From NCBI GenBank assembly GCA_945901145.1, contig CAMDJY010000055.1, positions 1 to 8,367 of the forward strand: 8,367 bases of DNA. Direction: 5' to 3'. Under the pieces are notes generated by a model. The model had not been told where the DNA came from. It made no database searches and saw nothing but the letters and a program-made list of their open reading frames with translations. The DNA is from Legionella genomosp. 1 (lineage in GTDB: Bacteria; Pseudomonadota; Gammaproteobacteria; Legionellales; Legionellaceae). Below, one piece after another: positions 7,796 through 8,367 of the stretch (position 1 is the stretch's first letter; each line of letters starts with the position of its first letter). Made by a program: the position numbers and the translations under genes.

Positions 7796-8367
7796 TCAAA
7801 TATTATATTTAAAATGATCTATTTTGTCAAAATTTAGATCATATTCATTAAAAATGAAAATACATCGAATATTATTAAGTAATGCCTCAGCAACCGAACC
7901 TCCTCCAGGTTTAGTCCACAAGATCCCAGATTTTGCTAGTGCAACATATTTTTTATTTTCCAAGAATCCCAATACTTTAATTTCTATCTTATTATTTGGA
8001 AAAACACCTTGGCTATATTCGTTTTTCAGTGCCTCCAACAATGAGATGTTATGGCCACAAATAAGAATAAATTCATAACAGATATTACCGGTTAAGGTTT
8101 CAGCGTCAGAGATAATTTTACCTAAAATGGTCCTAATATTGCCCTCAACACCAAATGCACCCATAGAAACGACAACTCGTATGACATTGTCGTTCTTATT
8201 CAATTTATTTTCTTCGATAACAACTGGTAAAAACTCGCTATACTCCTCTTCCGTTAACACTCTAACAGGGTAAGTTACATAATTAATCGTATACAACGAA
8301 CTAACACTCGCTCGAGCATCCCAGCTTGAAAAGTTATTAGGCGAGACCAGTAAACCTTTAAAGTCTG
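7796..8367 (-). CDS. GT-B glycosyltransferase (MurG/MGDG-synthase-like), C-terminal part, probably truncated
   Basis: The frame is open from the right edge (first full codon at 8365) to TGA at 7798-7796 and gives 189 residues of a gene whose start is outside the window. A TTG at 8296 is in frame but internal; coding sequence continues upstream of it. The fold signature is the nucleotide-sugar-binding half of family GT28-like enzymes: a strand and Gly-rich loop VVVSMGAFGVEGN (64-76), then FILICGHNISLLEAL (99-113), VLGFLENKKYVALAKSG (131-147) and the hallmark TKPGGGSVAEAL (151-162). Relatives transfer a sugar from a UDP-sugar to a lipid or lipid-linked acceptor at the membrane. Known members continue for several dozen residues with a GQE-x-x-N-type loop and a final helix; here the frame ends 27 residues after the hallmark with no such loop. 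The protein may be truncated and inactive, or a divergent form. The acceptor is unknown. Confidence 0.72.
   Translation of the reverse strand, partial: DFKGLLVSPNNFSSWDARASVSSLYTINYVTYPVRVLTEEEYSEFLPVVIEENKLNKNDNVIRVVVSMGAFGVEGNIRTILGKIISDAETLTGNICYEFILICGHNISLLEALKNEYSQGVFPNNKIEIKVLGFLENKKYVALAKSGILWTKPGGGSVAEALLNNIRCIFIFNEYDLNFDKIDHFKYNI
7802..7830 (-). promoter_or_regulatory. Perfect consensus sigma-70 promoter for the 546-residue gene
   Basis: Read on the minus strand, TTGACA (7830-7825) is followed by exactly 17 bases and then TATAAT (7807-7802). Both hexamers and the spacer match the ideal sigma-70 promoter. The predicted start is near 7795, which gives a 5' leader of about 26 bases before the ATG at 7769. 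The promoter lies within the last codons of the upstream glycosyltransferase frame (residues 179-188 of the visible part), so that frame's ending is largely promoter sequence. Confidence 0.8.

Noticed and set aside
7824..8078. 84-codon frame on the + strand opposite the glycosyltransferase
   Set aside because: The minus strand carries clear glycosyltransferase motifs here; the + frame is an antisense shadow.
6129..8367. Glycosyltransferase and 546-residue frame as one gene split by a frameshift
   Set aside because: Neither other frame across 7770-7800 continues the glycosyltransferase, the start of the 546-residue protein does not resemble the missing GT-B end, and a complete promoter lies between them.
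1..8367. CRISPR array, tRNA/rRNA, insertion sequence or toxin-antitoxin pair
   Set aside because: No regularly spaced repeats, no cloverleaf-like or rRNA-like sequence, no transposase motifs and no small paired genes were seen on either strand.

Overview
The window looks like a moderately AT-rich gammaproteobacterial chromosome. The linkage rho-ubiD-fre, an E. coli-like UbiD and Rho, and a ParC whose catalytic tyrosine falls at the E. coli position (Y120) all point there. The AT bias and the two lineage-specific genes at the right end would fit a Legionellales-type organism, but that placement is an inference and no species is claimed.

Left part (1-2339, + strand): the C-terminal end of a probable methionine sulfoxide reductase A runs in from the left edge. 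Two bases after its stop begins parC, the topoisomerase IV A subunit. Position 80 of ParC, the main quinolone-contact serine in many bacteria, is glutamine here.

Middle (2340-6154, + strand): a 168-base gap carries a good sigma-70-type promoter (TTGGTA, 17 bases, TATAAT). It sits inside a 12-bp perfect inverted repeat, followed by a C-rich leader. Then come rho (transcription termination factor), ubiD (prenylated-FMN-dependent decarboxylase of ubiquinone synthesis), a Fre-type flavin reductase whose start overlaps the ubiD stop (TAATG), and a 64-residue two-helix membrane protein with a strong ribosome binding site. All run in one direction with gaps of 0-30 bases, so they probably form one transcription unit from the rho promoter. 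Fre and UbiD make biochemical sense together: reduced flavin is needed to build the prenylated FMN cofactor used by UbiD.

Right part (6129-8367, - strand): this part is visibly more AT-rich and holds two convergent genes. One is a 546-residue protein I do not recognise, whose 3' end overlaps the small membrane protein gene by 26 bp. The other is the C-terminal part of a MurG/MGDG-synthase-like GT-B glycosyltransferase that runs off the right edge. The glycosyltransferase stops early, before the usual last part of its nucleotide-sugar domain. Its last codons double as a perfect consensus sigma-70 promoter (TTGACA, 17 bases, TATAAT) pointing at the 546-residue gene. The simplest reading is a recombination junction: a gene arriving with its own promoter cut off the end of the glycosyltransferase.

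No tRNA, rRNA, CRISPR array, insertion sequence or intrinsic terminator was found. Nothing proves a new defence or mobile system. The most unusual items are the inverted-repeat promoter of rho, the glycosyltransferase/promoter junction and the orphan 546-residue protein.
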